DNA of 64,000 nucleotides from Eonycteris spelaea (Eukaryota; Chordata; Mammalia; Chiroptera; Pteropodidae), in contig PUFA01000202.1 in the NCBI GenBank assembly GCA_003508835.1, positions 2,170,001 to 2,234,000 on the forward strand. Direction: 5' to 3'. Positions 47,592 to 58,288 of the stretch are shown piece after piece (within the stretch, counting starts at the first letter, position 1; each line of letters starts with the position of its first letter). Position numbers and translations under genes: made by a program. The notes beneath the pieces were generated by a model. The model worked only from the letters and a program-made list of their open reading frames with translations. It did not search any database and was not told the DNA's origin.

Positions 47592-47703
47592 GTTCTCTGA
47601 CGTGACAGGACCCGGTGCCGAATTCGGACTTTGAGGCGCAGCCGTCACATCGACGTATAGGATTAGAACGTTTTATTGTAAGTATAGAAACAGCCAATGC
47701 CAA
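47592..47703 (+). repeat. Copy B of a local diverged duplication
   Basis: Partner of 46741-46853 at a constant offset of 850. Most differences are transitions that make this copy more CpG- and GC-rich (cgacgtatag versus caatgtatat). It runs directly into an antisense L2 fragment. Confidence 0.7.
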
Positions 47704-47835
47704 CGCGTGGGGCTGGATCCGGGAATTAAGAAAGGCTTTGTGAGGCAAGTGGCGTTTGAGTGAGGCCTTGGAGAAAAGATGAGCATAAGGTCCACTGACG
47801 GAGTTTGGGAAAAAGGGGACTTGAGCAAAGAACCA
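47704..47835 (-). repeat. L2 LINE fragment, antisense
   Basis: 'ggcaagtggcgtttgagtga' with 'ggccttggagaaaagatgag' matches the antisense 'gaggtgacatttgagctgag' and 'aaggatgag' blocks. Confidence 0.65.
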
Positions 47836-48955
47836 AACCAAACGAAACCAGAGAGATCGTAGCTGGATTTCCGCCTTCCAGCGTAAAGATGAGCGAGGAC
47901 ACTCTCACTGCAGGTGGATACGTCCACACGCAGAAGCTGTCTACTGGTTGTGGGAACTCAGTTGAACTAACAATCTGAAATAACAATCAGCACACCCAGA
48001 CTACTAATCATGAATATACTTATGGGGACAAGACGGAGTGCTTTAAAGGAGGACTGTCTCAAAAAAAATGCAGACAGCCTGGGATTGCATAGAAGGAAAA
48101 CTGGTCATTCCCAGCGGCAGAGTAAACTCTCCGGTCAAAGTGTAGTTGGATAAATGACCCACCTGCCAGCACCTCAGCACAACGTAACACCACACGAAGC
48201 AGCCGAGAACCGACACGGCCGTGCCCTGTGGCCACTTGTGGGGTCTGTAGGCCCCGCTGGACCGTCGGACCACTGTAGACCCCCAACTTACAAGGCGCAG
48301 ACCAGGAGATTCCATTTTCTGTTCCCTTCGTAGAAATACGTCTAAGCGCAGACCAGGAAAATGCCAAGATGCGTTTAATAAGAGTAGATATTTCTTCACT
48401 TTTAGTCGTCAAATAGCCGAACCTTCGAAACACTACTATCTCGCATACGTTACTGCAGTAGTCAGCTACTTTATACCACCCTTTATTAAACCACTGGTGT
48501 GAAGACAACGGGACCTAGAGCCTTCCCCAGTCCCTTCTGCCACCACCAAACTGTCCTCTCTGGACCACCGCCGTTCTTTGGTTCACTGCAGTACGCAGTG
48601 AACTGATGCAGTGTGAGCATCTAGCGCCCTCCACCAGCAGGAAGGCACCTGAGAGGGAGGCATCCAGCCTTCCTCATTCACTTTCCCAGTGCCAAGCTCG
48701 TTTGCAATTGTCTGATACGCAACGGACATTCGACATGTTGGTCGAGTCATTTCATCAGGTCCGAGAGGCCTTATTTTCGCATACCTTAACTATTTTAATT
48801 TTTTTCCTCCGTTCCCTGTCCGAAATCTGCCCTCGTCTGTCTAATCGTGGCGCCCAGAGGCGGATGCATCATAAACGTGTGCGCGCCTACGACTGACCTT
48901 CATTTGATCGGCCCCAAACCAAACCCGAATCTTGACTCAGTTACATTCATTCTCA
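47836..48955. other. Unassigned non-coding stretch
   Basis: Contains a 13-bp direct repeat gcgcagaccagga (48295-48307 and 48346-48358, 51 apart) and a perfect 9-bp inverted repeat at 48581-48603. Overlapping frames of 118 and 149 codons have no recognisable content. Confidence 0.4.
48581..48603. other. Perfect 9-bp inverted repeat
   Basis: Left arm GTTCACTGC, 5-base spacer AGTAC, right arm GCAGTGAAC. Too short for a miRNA precursor. Could form a small hairpin or be a palindromic binding site. Confidence 0.6.
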
Positions 48956-48959
48956 TCAA

Positions 48960-49195
48960 ATACGTGACTCTGGAAAACTCTGGAATCAGACTGACCCACA
49001 TTCAGATAGACTTACACGTGAACTCTGATGGTCACTTACTGGTTGCATGACCCTGGGCAAGTTAAACTCTCTAGTCCTCAGTTTCTCCAACTATGTGATG
49101 AAGACATTACTAGCACCTGTCTTGGGTTAAATCAGCCAAGACATGAAAGGGTTTAGCTCAGTGCTTTGCACATAGCAAATACAACTTGAGTGTTA
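48960..49195 (+). repeat. MIR SINE, nearly full length
   Basis: 'ggttgcatgaccctgggcaa', 'gttaaactctctagtcctca', 'gtttctccaactatgtgatg' and 'gctttgcacatagcaaatac' give the complete sense order. Confidence 0.85.
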
Positions 49196-49384
49196 CAACT
49201 GTATCCTATTCGTAAAGTAGAAATAACAAAATAAGTCCTTCAGGAATATTATAAGGCATAAATGATATAACAAGCAAAATTTTACCCAGCACATTGGTTA
49301 CATCATTATTTCCTTCCTTCCCGTGTGCTAGAATAATTGCTACAATTGACCAAGGACCTACTACCTCCTAGGGAAAGTGTACCA

Positions 49385-49610
49385 GTCAGTTTAAATACAT
49401 TACGCCACCCAATCTAATTCTTATAATAAGCTATTGAAATAACCATCCTTATCCCTACCTTACAGATGAGTACATTGAGTTTCAGAGATCATAAACAACC
49501 CGCCCAAGGTCCCATCACTAGTTTGGTGCCAGGAAGAAAGTAGAGGCAGAAACTCCCTAAGAAGCTTAGTAACCCTGCCTCACCCTGGTTTCCAGTTCCA
49601 GCCTTAGACT
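49385..49610 (-). repeat. MIR SINE fossil
   Basis: 'ctaccttacagatgagtaca' (49456), 'cccgcccaaggtcccatcac' (49499) and 'tagtttggtgccag' follow the antisense MIR. Confidence 0.75.
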
Positions 49611-50585
49611 GGCTTTTTAAACCAGAAGGGACCCGTGTCAATACGGTATCACTTTCACTAATACCTACTTTTGCTTTTTTAACGAATGTATAAAACGATG
49701 TCACTCAACAAAGAACTGACCCATACACAACCCTCTTCTGATTTCTTTCCTGGTGAGAAATTTGCTACTTGTTCCCATGGTCTTATCTCAGTTATACTAA
49801 CTGTCATCCACAACAAAACAGTTTCATTTTTAATAACCTGGTTATCCTTAATTTCTCAGACTTCCATAATAAACTTATGTTGGATATGAGAAATACAAAT
49901 GGACGGGAAGATAGTTCTACCAAATACACGTGGAAGAGAAGATGGTCTATCATAGTTTCTATGAAAAGATAATCCGGTTTTATATCACGTGACAACCCCC
50001 CTTCCTTTGCCACAGCAAACTGGACAAGAGTTGTGCTTCTGACCCTTGGGTCACTCTAACCATGGGCTAGTTAGGGACCTACCTGTAAGACAGGGCGACG
50101 AAAGGATGAGTCGAGTTACCTGGATTCTTTCTTGGGAATCTGAATTAGGAAACTCTGACAGAAGGAAGCCATTATCAAGGAAAAGGGCAAATGAAAGACT
50201 ATAAGGAAAGAAATCATGAAGGGGGTAGGGATGAGAGGGGAGAATTCTGGACACGGGGTCTTGGTAAGGCAAAACGGCAATGCTAGGTATAAGCAAAAGC
50301 TATGAGATTGAGGGAGTTTGTGCAGAATCAGGCTAACTGTCATCCACACCAGCAGGTAGCAGACGGAGCCCCGGTAAAGCCAACACACACAGCGAGAGAA
50401 TGAGGTTGGCACGAGAGAAGAGGATGATGTCTGTCCAGGAATGCCCAGGACCTGAAACCTTCCTGGTTCTGATTTCAGTTCTTCCGTGAGCATCCTCAAC
50501 TATGAATGGCCCTTTTCCTGAGGAGACCGCAGTGAGTCAGGTCTCTGCGACCAGAAGGTCCTTTTCTAGTAGGTCCAGCATCCTC

Positions 50586-50608
50586 TTCTAGAAGGTTCTA
50601 GAAGGTTC
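50586..50608. promoter_or_regulatory. Perfect five-unit heat-shock element
   Basis: TTC-TA-GAA-GG-TTC-TA-GAA-GG-TTC: five contiguous inverted nTTCn/nGAAn pentamers with no mismatch, the form bound by HSF trimers. Three units suffice for binding in known heat-shock promoters. It is built from a tandem 10-mer TTCTAGAAGG repeated 2.3 times. A degenerate version (AGAAGGTCC and TTTTCTAGTAGG) precedes it at 50553-50572. No heat-shock gene is visible nearby, so its role is unknown. Confidence 0.6.
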
Positions 50609-50632
50609 AAACCTGTTTCAGAAGACAGGTTT
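50609..50632. other. Hairpin next to the heat-shock element
   Basis: AAACCTGT and ACAGGTTT form a perfect 8-bp stem around the 8-base loop TTCAGAAG. It abuts the pentamer array directly. No U-run follows, so it is not a terminator. Confidence 0.55.
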
Positions 50633-51119
50633 GTCCCCTCCTTTGTTTCAGAGGAGCCACAGTTGCAGATTCCGGGAAGTCGGTCATTCACTGACTTTCT
50701 GCTGATCACCCACACTGCCCACAGGTCTCTGTTTTCCCTGCTTCTGAGACAAACTTCTCTTCAGCTACCATACACACCCAGACAAATGTCACCAACTCAT
50801 CTAGCATCTGTGATTCTTTGACCGAAAAAATAAACTCTTGGGTGACGGAACCACAAGGTCCAAGAATGAAAAACGTGACCAACAACAAGCTTGAGGGTAG
50901 GAGACCTGGACATAGGAAAAGGGAGGATTCGAGGGTAAGGAATCCTTGGCTGTGAATGAGTCACCTGTAACCTTGCAAAGAGGGGAGAAGAGTGAACATC
51001 CTAACGTAAAACACTTCCTTTTTTAAAACGTGGAACATGAAGTTGTATCGTTTAAGTATATTACCTGGGTTTTTTTTTTTTTCGTGTTTAGTGAAATGTA
51101 TTAATAAGCTGTATTTCCA

Positions 51120-51325
51120 CGTGAGCTGTCCATTCCTTCAACAACATTATTGATCACCTGCTCCGTTTCCCCCCACACCAGCATCAGGAATACAAAAACG
51201 AAAAGCGGCCCCGGCCCTCACGGGGGCCGCAGCCCAGAGTGAGAAGCAGACCAGTCCGTACAGTGTGGAGAGTCGCATCAGGGCGAGGCCAGCCCAAGAG
51301 CAGCAGAGCTGAGGGAGGGGCGTTG
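51120..51325 (-). repeat. L2 LINE 3' fragment, antisense
   Basis: 'attgatcacctgctccgttt' (51149), 'catcaggaatacaaaaacga' (51182), 'cccggccctcacgggggc' (51210) and 'tacagtgtggagagtcgcat' (51259) follow the antisense L2 order. Confidence 0.75.
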
Positions 51326-53395
51326 GGGTCTAGGAAGCTTCAATCCTGCACTCTTTAGACTACCGTTGCCTTAGACACCCCCCGAATGTCACAGACATCT
51401 CTACAATAAATCACCAACCCAGGCATCCTTAGAGCTAGTCTGCCCTTGACCCGCATTCAAAAAGACCCGTAGCAAAATTTTTCTCCTCAAACATACCGAC
51501 GACGCAAGCCCCAAGGATAATAGGAAACCCAATAAATCTAGTATTAGACAAAACAAAGCTACCTCAAAGTTCATGAGTTTCTCTTCTTGGCCAATGATGG
51601 CTTGGCTTCTTTCAACTGCCGTTGCTGTTAATTTTAAGTTTCTGTATTTATTTTTCAAGAAGAAGAGTGATTATGGTTTGCATGGAAATGGGTAAAGCAC
51701 TCCAAAGCTTTAGATTAGAGGCATTTTGAGTCTTTAAGTGAACAGCATAAAAATACTTTTGATGATTACTTAGGTCACTAAAAATCAGATTGGCAATGAT
51801 AATATACAGAATTTACTTTCGTTTTCCTTTATAGATTAGCATTCGTCAATATTCATCAATACCACACATTTCTACTGAGCATATTCCTACATTTTACAAA
51901 GCTTGCTGGTGTACCATTTCCCAAACATAATCCTGTTTTCCCATCTTTAAAGTCAATAATAGATTCCTCTTATGTGCCTACTTTTTAGGATTATTATAAA
52001 GTTAAGCAAGATATCCAACGGTAGGAATTTTAAGCAACCGAGAATAACGGAACAAATATAAGTCAAAAAATTATATATGGTCTTCGAAATTCCCTTCCCC
52101 AGTTAGAAAGTAATTATATCTTAAATACTTCTTTTTTTTTTCAGATACAAGTAAGACCAATTCAGAGAGAGTCACTGATTATCAGAGCAGGCTTGAACTG
52201 GCTTCCCTTGATGCAAGCAAGATGATATTATCAAAACATGGTAGAAGACATTACTCTGAGATTCTAAGAGCTACATTGAGAGCTACCATGTAAAATTTTA
52301 AAACAATATCTTTTCAGAGGTTTAAGCCATTTCAAATGAATAGTGCTTGGAATTACTCATAGAAAACATGATTAATGAAAACATCACTTTGTACCCGCTC
52401 TTGGCCACATTTCAGAAGTAGTTTATTACTCACATCCTAAAAGTATATATATCAATATCATCATCATCTTCATCGTCATCATCATCACCATAACAGCAAG
52501 TCTTCAGCATTATCCTTCAGGAGTTGCATATCATAAAGATTGCCAAAAGTCCTGTCATCCCCAAAAGCTTAGAGTTAAACACATAGCCCGTATCATCAGC
52601 ACTGCAGCTGCTTAAACTGGTCCCTGGCAACCTCAGAACAATATGTAAGCATAATACAAAAACGGAACAGCACGATTTCTATGAAAACTCAGTGAGAATG
52701 GTGAAGCTGAGGGATGCACCCAGTGCCCGTCCATTTTAAATTCATACTTATTATACAGGAAGACATGCATTCAAAACAGCCTATTCTTTTGAAAATGGTT
52801 CTTTCGTCTCCTTGCACATGTGCCTGCGTGCTGACTGGCAAATTTTCTAAAACTCCATAAATTAAAATCCCACTTTTTCCTATCGCGCTTGTCGCTTCAA
52901 AACATCAATGTGGTTCGGAGGGACAGGAATGAACCCCATATACACACAAAACTACATTTCCCCTGGGCAACCACAGTTTGGGCCCTGTAGAGGCTGACCA
53001 ACGAAGACCAGATTCCAGGAAGATCCTGTTCGTAGAATCAGAGAAGTACTGAGTAACAGCCAACAGGAAATTTAAGAAATGATTTAGCCCGATCCCTTCA
53101 TTCTAAGAGGTCCAGTGAAGTAGAATGGGGAGTCCCAGGTCAGATTCTGGCAAAACCCAAACCAGAAACTGGTCCAACGTGCTTTGTAAAAAACATGTAA
53201 TTATGAAATTAGAATTGGGGCGCGCGCTCTCTCTCTCTCTATCAAAATGCTAAATCATAGTCTTTAAATAAAGGGGCAAAACTAAGGCATGTCGACACAG
53301 TACTTCTGACCTGAGTATCATGGTGATGGTGTGTCCCTTCCTTGCTTCTCATCTCTGGAAGAGACCGGCTTAACAGGGAAGTTCGACTGGCTAGC
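51326..53395. other. Unassigned AT-rich stretch with an (ATC)n tract
   Basis: An (ATC/GTC) microsatellite lies at about 52451-52490 and a short (CT)n at about 53226-53240. 51640-52440 is AT-rich and low in recognised repeats. No gene recognised. Confidence 0.4.
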
Positions 53396-53399
53396 CTTC

Positions 53400-53530
53400 T
53401 CACCCCTTATTTTCTTGGGAGTCCTTGAGTGAGTTACATAACCTTACTCAAATATAACAGAAGGATAATAATATCACTTAATTCACAGAGCTATCATCAG
53501 AGAGGACTAAGCAGATATCACTTTAAAGTG
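53400..53530 (+). repeat. MIR SINE fragment
   Basis: 'gagttacataaccttactca', 'aggataataatatcacttaa' and 'acagagctatcatcagagag' are a decayed sense MIR core. Confidence 0.55.
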
Positions 53531-55145
53531 CATTAAAAGGTCCTGGCTTGAAAGAAATGGAGAAAATTTCCGTTTTCCATCTTATGTCTCTTGCAGGAAA
53601 ACAAAACAAAACAAAACAAAACAAAGACCCCACAAAATGTCCTTCAATAAAACGACATGCAACGGAGGAATTTCGGCCGCGCAGCACATTGTTTTGGTCC
53701 TGTCTTGCTAGGACTAGAGGCTCCAACACTTCTGCTTACACAGAGGACCCACACATCCCACCTTTTTAAATGTTATCACAGTCTTCCTTTGCATTCTCCT
53801 TGAGTTAAGGTGAACGGGGTCACGGGCTGTCCGGCTGCCCATCTCTGTTCAACCTCCCTCTGCCCCCGGCGGAATTCTTGTTTAATTTACTTTTAAACTC
53901 CTAGACTACTAGTCCCTCTCTGGATTACTCTTCTGAGAGAGACTCAAGATCCCATTCCCACAGGCAACTCCCCGGTAACACATGGGGAGTGGGGGGAGGG
54001 TCGGAAGTGATCAAAGACTTGCAAATGAAGTCAGACGGCCCAAAAGAGAAGACTGGGGTGGGGGGCACAGGTGCCAAATGCAGACGGGTGGCAAGCTCTG
54101 GATGAAGCCCTTGCTACGACGTGGGCCGGCCACCGCACTCATTGCCTGACGACGTGGGGGTGTACAGAAATGACTCTCACGTTCTGCTCATCATCGCACG
54201 ACTTAACCGCACAACCTGGGTGGGTTCCCGCCGTCTAGGCAGCAAACCTGTGATTTATGTGTGGGTGGGCATGTCTGTCTTCCTTTGAAACTACGAAATT
54301 AATCTTAAAAAAAAAAAAAAAAGAGAGAGACGGATTGATGCCACCGAAGGCAACACCTCTGTGTACGAGGAAACGACAATGCTGAAAACAGAGACACAAG
54401 CATTAGCACGACTCCGTCTCCAAAAAAAAAAAAAATGGCGGGCATTCCAACCTTCCGTTCTCTCGGAGAGAGACGGCAAATGGAGCTGGGGGAAGGGGAG
54501 AGGAGAAGGAGGTTCTTCTACCTTCGGCCTCGTCAAACCAGTGAGATTTTAATAACGCAACCCAATGGGACCTGTTGAAGACGTTTTTAAAAAGTTTCCC
54601 CTTCACAGATACGCGTCCTTGTTGGGAGGCGTGGGCCAAGCCATTTCATCGCGCCATTGTCTTTGGACTTTCAAGATGACAGTGAAAATGGTGGCGTTTC
54701 CTGCAGCTCAGTGTTCAGTCCAACCGGACGAAGGCAGGACCGGAGCCGCCCTGCCTGCAGGGTAACAGCGCGCAGAGGCTGTGACCCACGCGAATCACCC
54801 AGAGAACGAGCGAGGTGCAGGCCACTCTCGATGCGTGTGCACTTCTTCCGTCGTGCAAGTGCACAGGGTCAGCGGGTCGTGTCTGTGTCTGTTGTATCGA
54901 GTGAAGAGAGAGGGAGCTGAGGAGGAGAGGGAATGTGCTGCTGTGTTTGGAAACAAGGATGCTCCCTGCGGGATGCGAGGTGGCGAGGCCAGGAACTCAG
55001 CCTCCGGGAGGCAAGGAGAGTCTAGTTACAATCTCCACAGGACAATGACTTACACAACCTGATGCCCTGCATTACAGTGTCTACCGTGCTGTTCAATACA
55101 TGGCGTCAGTATTATGAGCGCTAATTCGTTAAGCCGTGCGGTTAA
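53531..55145. other. Unassigned stretch with A-rich simple repeats
   Basis: (AAAAC)n lies at about 53601-53625. A runs lie at 54307-54322 and 54421-54434. CpGs are frequent at 54.7-54.9 kb. No repeat family or exon recognised. Confidence 0.4.
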
Positions 55146-55149
55146 TGTT

Positions 55150-55300
55150 GATTTATGCCCCCAAGACTGCAAGCTCCCTGAGAACAAGGGCATCTCTGCC
55201 TTGTTCTTCGCCGCATCTTCAGCACCCAGGGAGGTGCCTGGCGCAGAGTAAGTGCCTCCAAAACAGGAGTAGAATAAACAACGGAATGTGTGAATGAGTT
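55150..55300 (+). repeat. L2 LINE 3' end
   Basis: 'aagctccctgagaacaaggg', 'catcttcagcacccagggag' and 'gtgcctggcgcagagtaagt' are a clear sense L2 3' end, followed by a decayed TGAATGAA end. Confidence 0.85.
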
Positions 55301-56735
55301 CATGAAATTCATGCTGCGATGCGTGTGTTTGCCATGTTTGTGCCATGGGCAGGGCTGAGTGTGCTGCTATAAATCCAGCACAGAGAGGTGCTGATCGGTG
55401 GCTGGCCCGAGGGCTGGGGGGCACAAAATCAAGCGTGGAGGCCAGGGAAGGGTGGGGGTGGGGGCATGGCAACCCTCAGGGTACTCTGAACCCCGGGGTA
55501 TGCAGCCTCCTCCGGTACCCTCAGACCATTGCCGATCTTCCCTGGGCTTCCGTGTCCCCACTTAAAACTTGATAAATAACCTTTCTTTCCCCTTGCGGTT
55601 CAGAAAGTCTAACATTTTCGGAAGCTGCCTGGACCCCGAAATCTTGCCAGAACCAAGATTTCAGATGTAAAATCGTCTGTTTACAAAGTCAAAACCAATT
55701 AAGTTTTAAAACCGGAAGTTCTGTTCTATTCCAGTGAAACAGTGTATGGGGGTCGGGGTGGGGGAGCCTCTTGCCAGATCCGGGTCAGTCTGAATCTCTC
55801 CTTCATCGCTTCCCACACCCACAGTCAGGTTCTCCAGGCCTGAGCAGGAAGAACAGAAACATTCACAACCAGAGCTGGCACTTGGCGCTTGGCTTCGATC
55901 TCTGGCTGTCACAGGGAGTGGTCCGATAAACACCTGCAGTTAGGATGGAAGGAGGCATAGCCTCCCAGACTTTTACAGGGTTTTTTTGTTTGTTTGTTTG
56001 TTTTTGGACAAGTAGGAGAGTCACAGAAAACCTAGAATCAGGTAAGAAAGCCAAATTCCCCCAGAGAATTGAAGCAACCACTGTATAGGAACAGAAAGGA
56101 AACACACAATTCAAGAAAACAAGCAGACATCTTTTTTCCCTAAAAATTTTTTTTTTAAAGATGACTATTAGGCACTGATTAATTTAGCCCTGGACTCCCA
56201 TCTCTCAAGATGTCGCTTTAAAAAGCAAAAGGTTTTATCCACAAAACCACCAGTGAGTAAACAGCCTTCACATTCTTACCCTCACGCAAGCAGGGAGGTA
56301 TTTACTCTCTGATAAACAGCAATTGTAAATAGATCTCATTTAATCTGTAGAAGCCACAATAAAAATCTTTAACCTCCAAGGTAGAGTTTACAGACGTGAC
56401 TACACACCCTGCCAAGCGCCAGGAAACACAGGGTCTTGAATAAACTACCAGAACAGGGAGGCACGTTTTCTCTCTCAAGCATCTCACACTGACCTTCTTT
56501 AAAAAAAAAAGAAAAAAGAAAAAAATATGTACAAGGGAGGAGGAAAGGGGAAAACCCAACCCCTCCCACCCCATTCTCGGTACAAATCGGCCAATAAATC
56601 TCGGGAAAAGACACAAGAGAAAAAGACAGAAGCCAACAGGTGGAAAAAGGCTTTTTGTCTCCTTAGAAATGGTCCACCACTTGATCTGTGTCCCCGGTCT
56701 ATTTGTCTCCGGGCGTCTTTAATGACGGTTTATTA
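55301..56735. other. Unassigned stretch, possibly conserved near the island
   Basis: (GTTT)n lies at about 55982-56006, a T run at 56147-56156 and an A-rich run at 56501-56526. 56160-56420 is low in repeats and may be regulatory. No exon called. Confidence 0.4.
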
Positions 56736-56739
56736 TCAT

Positions 56740-57560
56740 GACGGTGATGATCAAGAATAATGATAACCCTTGGACTTTACGCTCCCGCGGGCCCTGCCGC
56801 GGGAAGCCCGCTCTCCCCACGCGTTTTGGACCGAACGAGGGGTCCCCCTTCGCCACCTCCCCAGGCGGCAGGGCAGCAGCCCCGGCCAGCCGTCTGGGTT
56901 TCGCAGCCGGGGAAACCGAGGCCCGCCCCCCCTCCAGTCCTGGGCAGGACCCACCCCCATCCCCCCCGAGGCAGCCCCGAGACGAGAAAAGTTTCCGGAT
57001 TGTCGCGGAGTCTCGCGCCCGCCCTGTCGCCGGCCACGCCGCCGCGCCTGGGAGTCGGGGCTCGGGCGCGGAGGGCTGGGGGTGCCTCCCCTTCGGGACG
57101 AGGCGCGCCAGGGCAGCGCGTGGGAAGTCCGTGCACACGCGCACACACGCGCGCACACGCGCGCGGACCCACGGGCACACTCGCACACACAAAGCTCCGA
57201 GCATCCTCCGCCCGCCCGGCCCCGCTCGGCTCCCGGCCCGCGAGGCCTCCCGGGGCTCGGGCTGGGGCCGCCCCGAACCGGGGCTCTGCCCTGCTCCCCG
57301 TCTCTTCCAGGCTCCTCGCTCCTTCCCCCCCACCCCTGTCCCCGCGCCTCCTCCCCCTCCTCCCACCCCTTCTCCCCCACCAACCCAGAGGCACAGATCG
57401 TGCCCCCGGGGTTCCCCGGAAAGAGGGCCGTCCCCAGCCCCGAGCGCCCCGCGGACTCGCAGGGCCCAGGCAGGAGCCGCACCGCGGGACCCCCGCGCTC
57501 CTCCCGGGCAGCGCAGGAATGAGACCCCCGCCTCCAGGCACGGCGGACGAGCCTGCCACA
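56740..57560. promoter_or_regulatory. CpG island 2
   Basis: About 0.8 kb with very dense CpG and GC boxes, bounded sharply on both sides. Long open frames in five of six readings (215-295 codons) reflect GC content, not coding. It contains an alternating CA/CG tract at 57126-57192. It borders promoter-like sequence to the right with exon signals on both strands, so it may be a bidirectional promoter. Confidence 0.8.
57126..57192. repeat. Alternating purine-pyrimidine (CA/CG)n tract
   Basis: Mixed GTGCAC, GCGCACAC and CACGCGCG units over about 65 bases inside CpG island 2. This composition favours left-handed Z-DNA. Confidence 0.85.
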
Positions 57561-57586
57561 GGAGGAGGAATTGTTAGGGCTCTTAC

Positions 57587-57626
57587 CTTTTTTATGAGGA
57601 GAAATTCTGGAGAATCATTTCAGAAA
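57587..57626 (-). other. Candidate 40-nt minus-strand exon
   Basis: On the minus strand, a pyrimidine-rich CTTTCCCCCCTCAG acceptor ends at forward 57627 and an AAG-GTAAGAG donor begins at 57586, enclosing 40 nt. All three frames stop within it, so it would be non-coding. Alternatively only the donor is real and the exon begins at a start site further right. Confidence 0.3.
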
Positions 57627-57894
57627 CTGAGGGGGGAAAGTGATTGAAGACAAAAAAGACCCTTTTCCTGCAATCCCGGCCTCCTGGTATCAAGACACTA
57701 GGACAACATCAAAGCAACTTAGGGGGAACACTTTAGGGGCCTATTGTCTGCTCTGGTCGGATCTGTTTTTCTTCTGACTCCCCCTCTTGCTGCGGTGACA
57801 CTTGGTACGGCCCAGGCATTCATGCCAAGTGGCTTTCACACATGGAAGCTTGTCTCAAGCAATTGCTGACAAGCCACAAACAAGACATTCTCCC

Positions 57895-57962
57895 TCCCTG
57901 CTCTGCGCCCCCCCTCCCCCTCCCCCTGTTCCTCCTCCCTCCCTTGTCCCCCCTCCTCCTTT
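57895..57962. repeat. Pyrimidine-rich C/T tract
   Basis: About 65 bases of C-rich polypyrimidine with CCCCCTCCCC units, a possible triplex or quadruplex former and a likely core-promoter neighbour. Confidence 0.6.
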
Positions 57963-58027
57963 CTTCTGAATGCAAACTAAAACTCTCCAGTGACAGGCTC
58001 GCAGGCTTGGCCTAGCTGCGTGCACGC

Positions 58028-58054
58028 ATGCACACACACACACACACACACACA

Positions 58055-58103
<49 letters not shown>

Positions 58104-58109
58104 ACTCAC
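58028..58109. repeat. (CA)n(CT)n compound microsatellite
   Basis: About 14 CA units followed by about 21 CT units, then ACTCACTCAC. It lies just upstream of the candidate plus-strand start. Confidence 0.95.
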
Positions 58110-58188
58110 ACGCAAGCAGCTAGCTAGTTGCTGCTGCACTGGTGGAGTTAAGAGACAGGAAAAAGCCTAAGCTGGGTTGGGGGCAGGG

Positions 58189-58252
58189 AGAGAAGGAGAG
58201 AGAGGGAGAGAGGGAGAGAGAGGGAGAGCGAGCGAGCGAGCGGGAGAGAGAG
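58189..58252. repeat. (GGGAGA)n/(GCGA)n purine tract
   Basis: GAGAGGGAGAGA units, then GCGAGCGAGCGAGCGG. Would lie in the 5' UTR of the candidate plus-strand transcript. Confidence 0.9.
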
Positions 58253-58274
58253 CCGCCTCCTGTCTCCTGGTAAA

Positions 58275-58288
58275 ATGGCAGAAGAGAG
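58275..58288 (+). other. Candidate start-codon segment of a rightward first exon
   Basis: ATG at 58275-58277 has a strong context (AAA before, G after). Fourteen bases later comes a splice donor, GAGAG then GTGAGC (GT at 58289-58290). The encoded start would be Met-Ala-Glu-Glu plus a split codon, and reading through without splicing stops at once (AGG TGA). The preceding GA-rich leader and CpG island suit a 5' UTR. No downstream coding exon is visible; the acceptor-like tract at about 58651-58694 leads to an early stop. The gene cannot be named from four residues. Confidence 0.3.

Larger units (their letters stand above)
49611..51110. other. Unassigned stretch containing the heat-shock-like site
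   Basis: No gene recognised. The outstanding feature is the pentamer array and hairpin at 50586-50632. A T run lies at 51070-51082. Confidence 0.4.

Noticed and set aside
54400..54436. Alu-like tail ('cgactccgtctcc' followed by a poly-A run)
   Set aside because: The preceding 100 bases show no Alu or 7SL similarity. The resemblance is limited to about a dozen bases.
56719..57647. Open frames of 215-295 codons in five readings
   Set aside because: Same composition effect in CpG island 2. No domain or conserved motif is visible.
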